A DNA stretch of 51,717 nucleotides, taken from the NCBI GenBank assembly GCA_028141885.1, contig JAOIQU010000007.1, forward strand, positions 1 to 51,717. Direction: 5' to 3'. Made by a program: the position numbers and the translations under genes. The DNA comes from Flavobacteriales bacterium. Its GTDB lineage: Bacteria > Bacteroidota > Bacteroidia > Flavobacteriales > UA16. Shown one piece after another: positions 1 through 8,535 of this stretch; the first letter of the stretch is position 1, and each line of letters opens with the position of its first letter. A model generated the notes under the pieces. It saw only the letters and a program-made list of their open reading frames with translations, did not search any database and had not been told where the DNA came from.

Positions 1-577
1 AAGCATTCCACACACGGGCGCCGTCAAGGTGGAACTTGAGCCCTTGTGCCTTGCAGGCATCTGAGAGCTGCTTCAGTTCCTCCACGTCCCAAACCGACCC
101 GCCGCCTTTGTTGCACGTGTCTTCAACGGCGACCAAAGACGTTCGTGCGTAGTGGCTGTCGGCAGGGTTGACGTTGGCCAGCATGTCGTCCACACTGTAG
201 CGTCCACGATGGCCATGCAGCAACCGCACTGAAGCCCCGGAGTTCCTTGCAATGCCGCCTCCTTCATAATTGTAGATGTGCGAAAGTTTGTCGCACACCA
301 CCTCGTCGCCAGGACGGGTGTGAACCTGGATGGCGATTTGGTTGGTCATGGTGCCCGAAGGACAAAACAACGCCGCCTCGTGTCCTGTCAATTCTGCACA
401 CCGGCGTTGCAGCGCTTGGATGCTCTCGTCCTCCCCAAAGACATCGTCCCCGAGGAGTGCGTCCTGCATGGCGAGGCGCATCCCCTGTGTGGGCATGGTG
501 ACGGTGTCGCTCCTCAAGTCCACCAGGAGGTTGGCGGGTGGGGGTTGAAGTTGGCTGTCCTTCGAGGCATTTGACAT
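1..577 (-). CDS. ltaE: Low-specificity L-threonine aldolase, N-terminal 192 residues (cut by window edge)
   Basis: This PLP enzyme cleaves threonine or allo-threonine to glycine and acetaldehyde. The frame is open from an ATG at 577 to the window edge, so the C-terminal part, including the PLP lysine, is missing. Family landmarks appear in order: DLRSDTVTMPT near residue 20, GDDVFGEDESI near 45, FCPSGTMTNQIA near 70 and YNYEGGGIA near 100. They continue with VEDTCNKGGGSVW and FHLDGARVWNA at the edge, which carries the PLP-contacting Asp and Arg. It is divergent from the S46 peptidase gene, with 57 bases between the two start codons. The identification is strong. The exact subclass (L or low-specificity) cannot be told from this half. 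Confidence 0.9.
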   Translation of the reverse strand, partial: MSNASKDSQLQPPPANLLVDLRSDTVTMPTQGMRLAMQDALLGDDVFGEDESIQALQRRCAELTGHEAALFCPSGTMTNQIAIQVHTRPGDEVVCDKLSHIYNYEGGGIARNSGASVRLLHGHRGRYSVDDMLANVNPADSHYARTSLVAVEDTCNKGGGSVWDVEELKQLSDACKAQGLKFHLDGARVWNA

Positions 578-622
578 GTTGCGAAAGTACGTGACTCCTG
601 CAAACTGCCGCGTCGTCTTGGG

Positions 623-630
623 TATCTTGG
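623..630 (+). promoter_or_regulatory. Probable -7 promoter box, leaderless spacing
   Basis: TATCTTGG is a near match to the Bacteroidota -7 consensus TAnnTTTG and lies exactly four bases before the ATG at 635. The same four-base spacing recurs at several other genes in this window, so transcription is inferred to start at or next to the start codon. No clear -33 TTTG is visible. Confidence 0.5.
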
Positions 631-634
631 ACGC

Positions 635-2779
635 ATGAAAACTTGGACTGTGAAAGGCGCGCTTGCGCTGTGGTTTGGACTGGCAAGCATGAACGTGCTC
701 CAGGCCAAAGAAGGCATGTGGATCCCCACCTTGTTGAACCTTGTGGAAGGTGACATGCAAGCGATGGGCCTGAAATTGACCGCGGAGGACATCTACAGCA
801 TCAACAACAGCAGCTTGAAGGATGCGGTGGTACATTTCAATGGCGGTTGCACGGCAGAAATGGTGAGTGCTGAAGGGCTTTTGTTGACCAATCACCATTG
901 TGGATATGGCCAAATCCAACAGCACAGCACCGTGGACAACGACTTGCTTACTGATGGGTTTTGGGCCATGTCTCGTGACGAAGAGTTGCCCAACCCTGGC
1001 CTGACGTGCACGTTCATCGACCGAATTGAAGATGTCACCCTGCGTTTGTCGAGGGCGTGTGTGGGGTTGTCAGGTGAGGCCAGGGACTCCCGGATGAAGG
1101 AAGAAATGGCGGCCATTGTGAAGGCGGCCACGGAAGGGAAGGGGCTCGAAGGGCGCGTTGTGGCCTTTGACTTCGGCAACAGCCATTACTTGATCACAAG
1201 CCGCGTGTTCAAGGACGTTCGCCTTGTGGGGGCACCCCCTTCTGCAGTGGGGAAATTTGGAGGGGACACGGACAACTGGGTGTGGCCTCGACACACAGGC
1301 GACTTCAGTGTGTTTCGCATTTACGCCGATGCCGACAATCAGCCTTCGGAGTACAGCGCCGACAACGTGCCCTACATCCCGCGCTATCATTTTCCGGTCA
1401 ATGCAGATGGGGTCGAAGATGGGGATTTCACGATGGTGTTTGGCTTCCCTGGAAGAACCGAGCAATACCTCACTTCAGATGCAGTCGAGCACGTCATCAC
1501 CCGATTGAACCCCATGCGCATCGCCATGCGGAACGAGGGCCTGGCCGTCATCAACGCGGCCCGAGCGTCGAGCGATGCCTTGCGCATTGCATATGCGGCC
1601 AAGCAAAGCAGCGTGGCCAACGCCTGGAAGAAGTGGAAAGGCCAAAACCGCGGACTCACCGAGCTCCGAGCCTTGGACAAGAAGCGCGACCTCGAAGCGC
1701 GCCTCAAAGCCGCCACAGGAAGCACCGTTGTGGAAGAGTTGACGGCCTTGAATGAGTCCTTTTTTCCATTCCTTGAAGCGCGTTCGCTGTTCATTGAATT
1801 GGCGTACTACGGCCCAGACGTGCTCAATTACGCCCACGGATTTGCAGGCTTGATTGAAGGAACGATCGAGGGCGAAAAGCGCGATGCGCTGCTCAACGCG
1901 CGCAGGGGGGAGGAGCCGGGTTTTCGCAAAGACTACGACGCCTCGGTGGACGAACAACTTTTGGGCCGTCTCATCGAAACGTACCTCATGTGGATGCCCG
2001 AGGGGATGGCGCCTGCTGGCCTTGAGGGCGAAGTGGCCAAAGCTGGAGGTGGAACCGCTTGGGCCGAGAAGCTCTTTGACAAGAGCACATTTGACAACGC
2101 CGAGTCGATGCAGAAGCTCCTCGATTCGGACAATCCCAAGGCTTGGTCCAAGCTCGCCAAGGACCCAGCCTACGTGTTGATTGAGCGTTTGAGGGCGCAT
2201 TACTTTGAGGTGGTGGCTCCTGAATACGGTCGGCTCCGTGGTGACATTGAGCGAGCTTCCGGCGCGTACACCAAGGCGCTTCGAGAGGCCTTCCCTAGGA
2301 AGGTGTTCCCTGTGGATGCCAACAGCACCCTTCGATTGACGTACGGCAAAGTGGAAGGCAGTGCGCCTTACGACGGCATGCAGTACAACCCACTCAGCAC
2401 GGCGAAAGGCATTTTGCAGAAATACGTGCCGGGCGATCCAGATTTCGACATGCCCGAGCGTTTGGTGGAATTGCTTCGCAACAGAGAGTACGGACCTTAT
2501 GCGAACAGCGATGGCGATCTGGTCGTGTGCTTCACGGGCAGCAACCACACCACGGGTGGAAATTCAGGGTCGCCGGCATTGGACGCGAACGGTCACTTGG
2601 TGGGGATCAACTTCGACCGAAGTTGGGAAAGCACCATGAGCGACATTCTGTTCGACGGCTCTCGATGCAGGAACATCATGGTGGACATCCGTTACGTCCT
2701 ATGGATCATGGACGTTTACGCAGGTGCAGGTCACCTCGTCGAGGAAATGACCTTAATATCTCAAGTGGAGGTGGAGTGA
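635..2779 (+). CDS. S46 family dipeptidyl-peptidase, DPP11-like
   Basis: Secreted or periplasmic serine peptidase that removes dipeptides from oligopeptide N-termini; 714 residues, the usual family length. A signal peptide (about residues 1-24) is followed by the chymotrypsin-like double barrel. The catalytic histidine is in TNHHCGY (residues 87/88) and the nucleophile is Ser644 in GGNSGSP. Arg662 in NFDRSWE lies 18 residues after the serine. In characterised Porphyromonas enzymes this position is Arg673 in DPP11 (Asp/Glu at P1) and Gly in DPP7 (hydrophobic P1). The enzyme is therefore predicted to be acidic-residue specific. The start is the ATG at 635, directly after the promoter-like box. 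Family membership is secure; specificity is an inference from one residue. Confidence 0.93.
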   Translation: MKTWTVKGALALWFGLASMNVLQAKEGMWIPTLLNLVEGDMQAMGLKLTAEDIYSINNSSLKDAVVHFNGGCTAEMVSAEGLLLTNHHCGYGQIQQHSTVDNDLLTDGFWAMSRDEELPNPGLTCTFIDRIEDVTLRLSRACVGLSGEARDSRMKEEMAAIVKAATEGKGLEGRVVAFDFGNSHYLITSRVFKDVRLVGAPPSAVGKFGGDTDNWVWPRHTGDFSVFRIYADADNQPSEYSADNVPYIPRYHFPVNADGVEDGDFTMVFGFPGRTEQYLTSDAVEHVITRLNPMRIAMRNEGLAVINAARASSDALRIAYAAKQSSVANAWKKWKGQNRGLTELRALDKKRDLEARLKAATGSTVVEELTALNESFFPFLEARSLFIELAYYGPDVLNYAHGFAGLIEGTIEGEKRDALLNARRGEEPGFRKDYDASVDEQLLGRLIETYLMWMPEGMAPAGLEGEVAKAGGGTAWAEKLFDKSTFDNAESMQKLLDSDNPKAWSKLAKDPAYVLIERLRAHYFEVVAPEYGRLRGDIERASGAYTKALREAFPRKVFPVDANSTLRLTYGKVEGSAPYDGMQYNPLSTAKGILQKYVPGDPDFDMPERLVELLRNREYGPYANSDGDLVVCFTGSNHTTGGNSGSPALDANGHLVGINFDRSWESTMSDILFDGSRCRNIMVDIRYVLWIMDVYAGAGHLVEEMTLISQVEVE

Positions 2780-2783
2780 CGTC

Positions 2784-2903
2784 TTAAGACGCCATCATGC
2801 CAATCGCCACCACAACAATGGCGAAGAGAAAAAGGGCAAAAACAACGGGTCCTCCGATTTCGTTTTGCTCGGGCTCAAGGTGGTCGTGGTGATCGTGTGC
2901 CAT
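2784..2903 (-). CDS. 39-residue single-span membrane protein
   Basis: A short ORF with a His/Asp-rich N-terminus (MAHDHHDHLEPEQNE) and one hydrophobic segment (about residues 19-37), ending MMAS and a TAA stop. It is converging with the S46 gene, whose stop lies four bases away. A perfect TAnnTTTG box (TATTTTTG, 2908-2915) sits four bases before its ATG, which supports expression. The shape resembles small accessory subunits of respiratory or transport complexes, but no family is recognised and no partner gene is adjacent. The histidines could bind metal; that is speculation. Confidence 0.65.
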   Translation of the reverse strand: MAHDHHDHLEPEQNEIGGPVVFALFLFAIVVVAIGMMAS

Positions 2904-2907
2904 GCTG

Positions 2908-2915
2908 CAAAAATA
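2908..2915 (-). promoter_or_regulatory. -7 box TATTTTTG for the 39-aa membrane protein
   Basis: An exact TAnnTTTG match on the minus strand, separated by four bases (cagc) from the ATG at 2903. This is the leaderless arrangement seen repeatedly in the window. No convincing TTTG is visible at the -33 distance. Confidence 0.6.
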
Positions 2916-3060
2916 GCGCAGCTATAGCAATTGCCTCGGACTTTTTTGATTCCCTGAACGTGGATTGCAACCTCATGTGGATTTGGGTGGTCTTGGAATC
3001 GCTGTGACGTAACTTTACCCTGTCCCTTTGGATTGGTCCAAAAGTGAACACTGCTTGAAG

Positions 3061-5445
3061 ATGAAAACACCTTTGCGATGCCTTTTGGCCACACTTGCTG
3101 TGGCGGTCACGGTCCCTTCCTGGGGTCAATGTGAAGAGGGAGAGAACACCCTCGTGGTGCAAATTGTCACGGATGCTTACCCATCGGAAACGACATGGCA
3201 GGTCTCCGCGGACGGTGAGGTCCTCCTGGCAGGGGGGGCGTATGATGCGGCGAACACCCTTCACGAGGACATCCTGTGCGTGGCTTTGGGCGACGAACCT
3301 TGTTTGGAGTTTGAACTCTTCGATTCATTTGGCGACGGCCTGTTCAATGATGGCCAATACACGTTGATTTGGGATGGGCAAATCATCGCGCAAGGCGGCG
3401 GCAATTTTGGCAATGCCACGGGGGAAGTGTTTGCATGCGCCCCCGGAGAAACGTGCAACGACGCTTTTGTGCTGACGGCAGACAACTACGGGACCCTCGA
3501 CGCTGAAGGAACCTCTTTCTGGCACACCTTCACCCCTGAGTCCAACGGCATGTACAGTCTCAGTTCTTGTGGAAATGGATGTGACACCCGATTGTACATC
3601 TACGACTACTGCCAAATGGGCAACTTCGACGACACCAATGAAGGTTCCATTTATTACGACGACAACCAAGGAGGATGCGGTGAAGAGGCGCAGTTGACTG
3701 TGTTGCTTGAGGCTGACGTGACGTATTGGATCCGTTGGGCCTCTTTCGAGGGCCCATGCACAGAGTCTTGGTCGTGGACGTTTGAGTTTGTGGGGCCACC
3801 GACGGGATGCACCGACGAGTTGGCATGCAATTACAATCCCATGGCAGAGGTGGATGACGACTCATGCATTTATCCTGGAGATCCCGCCTGCAACGGGCCT
3901 GACCTCATCGTGGTGGAAGAGGCCATCATCAACAGCCTTCAAACCCAAATCATGCAGGTGAGCGAATCCGATTGCTACATCGACGAGGGATGTCTGAATG
4001 GGTATGGGGACCGGGAGTTGGTTCGTTTCACCACACACATCAAAAACATTGGCGACCTCGATTATTACATCGGCGTTCCCAACGATGAAGGAACCAACCA
4101 ATTTGAGTGGGGGGAATGCCACGGTCATTGGCACCACAACGGCTATGCCAAATACGACCTGTTTGACATGGACGGCACGTTGATTCCCATCGGATTCAAG
4201 AATGGATTCTGCGTGATGGACTTGGAATGCAGTGACGGGGGGACGTACCAGTATGGTTGCGGGAACATGGGCATTTCTGCCGGATGCGGCGACATCTACA
4301 GTTCTGGGTTGAGTTGCCAGTGGATTGATGTCACGGAGGTGGAGGATGGAACGTACTACCTTGTGGTGCGGGCCAATTACGAGTTCATTCCCGACGCGCT
4401 CGGAAGGGAAGAGATGAGCTACGACAACAACCATGCAGCAGTGTGCATCAACCTCGATCGAACGTCCGGGACACTGGTGGTCGAGCACGTGGATGGCTGT
4501 GAGCCATTTTACGATTGCGAAGGGGTGTTGTTTGGCCCTGCAGCTGTGGATTGCAATGGCGATTGTGGAGGCACGGCGCTGGTCGGTGATTTGGACAACA
4601 ACTCCGCTCAAGAATTTGCCGATGCAGTGGCCTATGTGGAGGGCATTCTCGGAGACGACTTGTCGCCGATGCCTTGCACTGACATCGACCAAGACGGTGA
4701 AATCACAGTCAGCGATGCTGCGCTGATGTCGGCTTGCCAGTGGTACAATGAAGCGCACAGTCACCCCGACAGCAGCGGGGTCCACGACAAGTGTGCCTTC
4801 CCCGTTCAAGAAATCACCAACATTTTTGACACGGTGCACTTCATGGTGGGTGACGTCAATTGGGGCATGGGGTATTTCGACGTTCACGCGTTGAACGCGC
4901 ACAACCGCATCGTTGGCTACGAGCTCGATTTCTCAGGGGTGAGCATCAGCGATGCAGTGAGTTTGGCAGATCCCATCGGTTACGAGATCACCCCGTCATT
5001 TGAGCCGGGGGGCAACAAGGTCATTGGTTTGAGCTACGATGGTGCGTCATTTCACAAAAACCTCGAATGGGTGCCGCTTTTGAGGGTGTATTGGAGCGAG
5101 CATGATGGAGAGGTTTGTTTGGCCGAAGTCATCGACGTGGTCAATGAGAACTACGAGAACACGCTGCACACCTTGATCGATGGATGTGCGACCAGCCTCA
5201 TCACCATGGAAGCAGCGCAGCCCGTCAAGGTCATTCCCAATCCGATGGGCGACATGAGCACGGTCCAGTTTCCGCTGGGCATTTGGACCATGGACGTTCT
5301 CGACATTCAGGGGCGCACCGTGATGTCCAAGCAAGTCTCAGGTCGTCGTGTGAATCTCCACCGCGCCGAACTCGGTCCCGGCAGCTATGTGCTCAGGTTG
5401 GTGAACGACCAAGCCACATCAGTTGTTCGTTTCGAAATTCGTTGA
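3061..5445 (+). CDS. T9SS-secreted lysyl-oxidase-like copper amine oxidase with dockerin-like EF hands
   Basis: 794 residues. The order is signal peptide (1 to about 23), a beta-rich region with paired cysteines (to about 240) and a Cys-rich CTDxxACNYNP motif (about 250-285). A lysyl-oxidase domain (about 290-480) follows, then an EF-hand/dockerin-like segment (about 500-570) and a type A T9SS sorting domain (about 715-794). In the oxidase domain the copper motif reads CHGHWHH (His354, 356, 358). The residues that form the lysine tyrosylquinone cofactor in animal enzymes are retained: Lys380 in FKNGFC and Tyr413 in CGDIY, before CQWIDVT. Activity on peptidyl lysine or amines outside the cell is therefore plausible. 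The start is the ATG at 3061, because an upstream TTG would lengthen the protein ahead of the signal peptide. Confidence 0.85.
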   Translation: MKTPLRCLLATLAVAVTVPSWGQCEEGENTLVVQIVTDAYPSETTWQVSADGEVLLAGGAYDAANTLHEDILCVALGDEPCLEFELFDSFGDGLFNDGQYTLIWDGQIIAQGGGNFGNATGEVFACAPGETCNDAFVLTADNYGTLDAEGTSFWHTFTPESNGMYSLSSCGNGCDTRLYIYDYCQMGNFDDTNEGSIYYDDNQGGCGEEAQLTVLLEADVTYWIRWASFEGPCTESWSWTFEFVGPPTGCTDELACNYNPMAEVDDDSCIYPGDPACNGPDLIVVEEAIINSLQTQIMQVSESDCYIDEGCLNGYGDRELVRFTTHIKNIGDLDYYIGVPNDEGTNQFEWGECHGHWHHNGYAKYDLFDMDGTLIPIGFKNGFCVMDLECSDGGTYQYGCGNMGISAGCGDIYSSGLSCQWIDVTEVEDGTYYLVVRANYEFIPDALGREEMSYDNNHAAVCINLDRTSGTLVVEHVDGCEPFYDCEGVLFGPAAVDCNGDCGGTALVGDLDNNSAQEFADAVAYVEGILGDDLSPMPCTDIDQDGEITVSDAALMSACQWYNEAHSHPDSSGVHDKCAFPVQEITNIFDTVHFMVGDVNWGMGYFDVHALNAHNRIVGYELDFSGVSISDAVSLADPIGYEITPSFEPGGNKVIGLSYDGASFHKNLEWVPLLRVYWSEHDGEVCLAEVIDVVNENYENTLHTLIDGCATSLITMEAAQPVKVIPNPMGDMSTVQFPLGIWTMDVLDIQGRTVMSKQVSGRRVNLHRAELGPGSYVLRLVNDQATSVVRFEIR

Positions 5446-5476
5446 TCTGTACACTGTGAATTCATTGCGTTCTCCC

Positions 5477-8400
5477 ATGTTGCGTTTTTGGTCTTTGTTG
5501 TTGGCTCTTGTTACGCCTGCTGCCCTCTGGTCTCAGGTGGTCATCAATGAATTCTCTTGCAGTAACTACACTTTGGGCGTAGGTGGAAACAATGAAGATT
5601 TTGTGGAATTCTACAACCCCACTGGGGCGGATGTGGATTTGGGAGGATACTTTTTGTCGGACAACCTCAACAACTTGGACAAATTTGAGATCCCGGCAGG
5701 CACGACGGTTCCCGCTGGAGGACATCTCATTGTGATTTGTTCCGGAGAAGGGGAGCTGGTGACCAATTTGTATGTGGGCGGTTTCCTGAACACCAATTTC
5801 AAGATCAACCAATGTCAAGGGGAGTCCCTGGTGTTTGCGGACCCTGGCTTGAACGTGCTCGAGTCGTACACGTATGAATCGGACATTTCCACAACCCAGG
5901 CAGACCACAGCTGGGCGCGAAGTGCAGACGGTGCTGCAGATTGGGAGGTGTGCGTGGATCCTTCTCCGGGGGCGGCAAATGGCGCAGATCCGTTCGACAT
6001 GTATACGGGGTACGCCCCGACACCTGTGTTTGACGTGGAGTCTGGTTATCACGCTGGGGCGCTTTCAATCAACCTGTCCGTGCCCGGCGGATATGACCTC
6101 CACTACACCCTCGACGGTTCGACCCCCACGGAAGCGAGCCCCTTGTACACCGGCCCCATCAACATCACGCAAACCACCGTGGTGAGGGCTGTGGCGTTTG
6201 ACCCCGATGACGATGTGCCGCCAAGCCAAGCCCCGAGTTTCATTGCCACCAACACCTATTTCCTCGGTGCAGATGCACACACCATTCCCGTGGTCTCGGT
6301 GAGCGGAGATGACATCGGGGATGGAGAGTGGTTTGGCGATGAAGGTGCGCACATTGAATTCTTTCACGCAGATGGTACGTTTTGGGTGGAGTCCACGGGT
6401 GACAGCAACGAGCATGGAAACGACAGCAATGCCTATGGACAGCGAGGATTTGACATCATCACTCGCGACCAGATGGGCTACGACCACGCGCTCGAAGCCG
6501 AGCTCTTTCACCTCAAGGATCGCGATGCCTACCAGCGCTTGATTTTCAAGGCTGCAGCCAACGACAATTATCCTTTTGAGCCCGGAGCCCACATTCGCGA
6601 TGCGTACGTCCACACCTTGAGCCATTTGGCGGAGTTGCACCTCGATGAGCGGACCAACGAGAGTTGCATCGTGTACCTCAATGGTCAGTATTGGGGCGTG
6701 TACGAGTACCGCGAAAAGGTGGACGATTTGGATTTCACAGAGGAGTACTACGACCAGCCGCGCCATTTTGTGGACTTCATCAAAACGTGGGGAGGCACCT
6801 GGGAGGAATACGGCACGGAGGACGACTGGGTGGATTTGGTCGCATTCTGCACGAGTCAGGACATGACGGATGCCGCGAACTACGACTACGTGAGCTCGCA
6901 GCTCAATCCTCTGTCGCTCATCGACTATTTCATTCTGAACAGCTACATCGTGTCCGCAGACTGGCTCGATTGGAACACGGCATGGTGGCGGGGGAGGCAT
7001 CCAGATGGCGATGCCAAACGATGGAGGTACGCCTTGTGGGACATGGATGCAAGTTTTGGCCACTACATCAACTACACAGGTGTTCCCGACACTGGGCCTG
7101 GCGCCGATCCATGCAATCCTGACGATATGGGGAATGTGGGCGGACAAGGCCACATCCCGGTGTTGAATGCGTTGTTTGAGAATGAAACGTTCAACAACAC
7201 CTACTTGAACCGTTGGGCGGATTTGGGCAACACTGCGTTCTCGTGCCAAAACATGCATGCCGTGCTCGACAGCATGGTGGCTGTCATTGAGCCTGAAATG
7301 GAGCGTCAATTTGGCCGATGGGGAGGCAACTTGGCAGGATGGCAATTCGAATTGCAGGAATTGCGCGACTTCATTGACGAGCGTTGTGAGGACGAAGTGG
7401 TGGGGGGCATTGAAGATTGCTATGACGTGACGTCCGTCAACTTGACCATCGACATCTTGGGCCTTGGAGAAGTGGAAATCAACACGGTGGATTACACGCC
7501 GGACATGGTCCCCGCCACAACATGGTATTTCGCTGACGTCCCCATCACGCTGGAAGCCGAAGAGGACTACGGCGTAGGTTTCCTCTATTGGGAAGTCGTC
7601 TCGGGTGACGTGTCGATTGCAGACTTGAGCAATCCGATCCTGCCGCTGACGTTGACAGGCGATGCCCACTTGATTGCGCACTTTGGCTTGCCTGTGCCGC
7701 CTGAAGAATTGACCTTCAATGTTGTGCCATCGGGCGCTGGAGATATTTTGTTCGATGGCACGGCCTTCTCGAGCTACCCAACCACCGAGCTGATAGAGGT
7801 GGGCAGTCACAACCTTCAAGCTGAACCCCTGCCATGGTGGGCATTCACGCACTGGACGCTGGATGGCAACGTGGTAACTCCCGATGAGACGAGCTCACTC
7901 GTGCAGTTGGACGTGTTCGAACCTGGCGTGGTGACCGCACATTTTGAGGCCATTCCTCACACCAACTTGACGGTGCTGGTGTCGCCCCCTGAGGCGGGGC
8001 AAGTCCGGGTTTGGGATTTGGCCTTGGTGGACGACGTTTGGAACACGGCATTTCAGCCAGTGGGCGTCACCACGTTCGATGCGTTGCCCGAGCAAGAGTG
8101 GCAGTTCAGCCATTGGGAGGTTTCCTACGCAGAGCCTCAGCCTACAAAGCGCTCCAACCCCATGTCTATGACTTTGGAAGACGTTCCTGTGGAGGTGGTC
8201 ATCGCGCACTTTGAGCCCGTTCAATTCAACCTGTTCATTCCCAATGCGTTCACGCCTGACAACGATGGGCTGAATGACGGGTTCTTGCCGTTGGGCAGTG
8301 GGTATGTGGCCGAATCGTATTCATTCATGGTGTTCAACCGATGGGGCAATTTGGTCTTCAAATCGGACAACCCTGATGAAGCGTGGATCGGCCAAAACAA

Positions 8401-8518
8401 CCAGCGCCAGGGCACGCATTATGTGCCAGCGGGGGTGTACAGCTATCGCGTGGAAGCCCAAGGGTTCCACGATTTGTCTCCTACGGTGCGCTTGGGCTCC
8501 GTGACTGTGATCCGTTGA
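5477..8518 (+). CDS. CotH-kinase-like protein with lamin-tail domain and type B T9SS sorting domain
   Basis: 1013-residue secreted or surface protein. After the signal peptide (1 to about 20) come a lamin-tail domain (VVINEFSCSNY, about 21-150) and a chitobiase-type beta-sandwich (LHYTLDGSTPTEASPLYTG, near 205-270). A CotH family domain (about 270-640) follows, carrying YLNGQYWGVYEYREKVD and WRYALWDMDASFG. InlB-B-like repeats (about 660-915) come next, ending in a gliding-motility-type (type B) sorting domain from IPNAFTPDNDGLNDG at about 920. CotH of Bacillus phosphorylates spore-coat proteins. Here a structural or kinase role on the surface is only inferred. The ATG at 5477 begins a clean signal peptide. 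It lies 31 bases after the lysyl-oxidase-like gene and may be cotranscribed with it. Confidence 0.85.
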   Translation: MLRFWSLLLALVTPAALWSQVVINEFSCSNYTLGVGGNNEDFVEFYNPTGADVDLGGYFLSDNLNNLDKFEIPAGTTVPAGGHLIVICSGEGELVTNLYVGGFLNTNFKINQCQGESLVFADPGLNVLESYTYESDISTTQADHSWARSADGAADWEVCVDPSPGAANGADPFDMYTGYAPTPVFDVESGYHAGALSINLSVPGGYDLHYTLDGSTPTEASPLYTGPINITQTTVVRAVAFDPDDDVPPSQAPSFIATNTYFLGADAHTIPVVSVSGDDIGDGEWFGDEGAHIEFFHADGTFWVESTGDSNEHGNDSNAYGQRGFDIITRDQMGYDHALEAELFHLKDRDAYQRLIFKAAANDNYPFEPGAHIRDAYVHTLSHLAELHLDERTNESCIVYLNGQYWGVYEYREKVDDLDFTEEYYDQPRHFVDFIKTWGGTWEEYGTEDDWVDLVAFCTSQDMTDAANYDYVSSQLNPLSLIDYFILNSYIVSADWLDWNTAWWRGRHPDGDAKRWRYALWDMDASFGHYINYTGVPDTGPGADPCNPDDMGNVGGQGHIPVLNALFENETFNNTYLNRWADLGNTAFSCQNMHAVLDSMVAVIEPEMERQFGRWGGNLAGWQFELQELRDFIDERCEDEVVGGIEDCYDVTSVNLTIDILGLGEVEINTVDYTPDMVPATTWYFADVPITLEAEEDYGVGFLYWEVVSGDVSIADLSNPILPLTLTGDAHLIAHFGLPVPPEELTFNVVPSGAGDILFDGTAFSSYPTTELIEVGSHNLQAEPLPWWAFTHWTLDGNVVTPDETSSLVQLDVFEPGVVTAHFEAIPHTNLTVLVSPPEAGQVRVWDLALVDDVWNTAFQPVGVTTFDALPEQEWQFSHWEVSYAEPQPTKRSNPMSMTLEDVPVEVVIAHFEPVQFNLFIPNAFTPDNDGLNDGFLPLGSGYVAESYSFMVFNRWGNLVFKSDNPDEAWIGQNNQRQGTHYVPAGVYSYRVEAQGFHDLSPTVRLGSVTVIR

Positions 8519-8535
8519 GGACGGGGCTCATCGCC

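Noticed and set aside
2780..2791. Palindrome CGTCTTAAGACG near the S46 stop.
   Set aside because: It is short and overlaps the stop of the small membrane protein gene; no sign of a regulator site.
6065..7852. A 595-residue minus-strand frame opposite the CotH protein gene.
   Set aside because: It is an antisense shadow of a GC-rich CDS with clear domains on the plus strand and has no recognisable motif.
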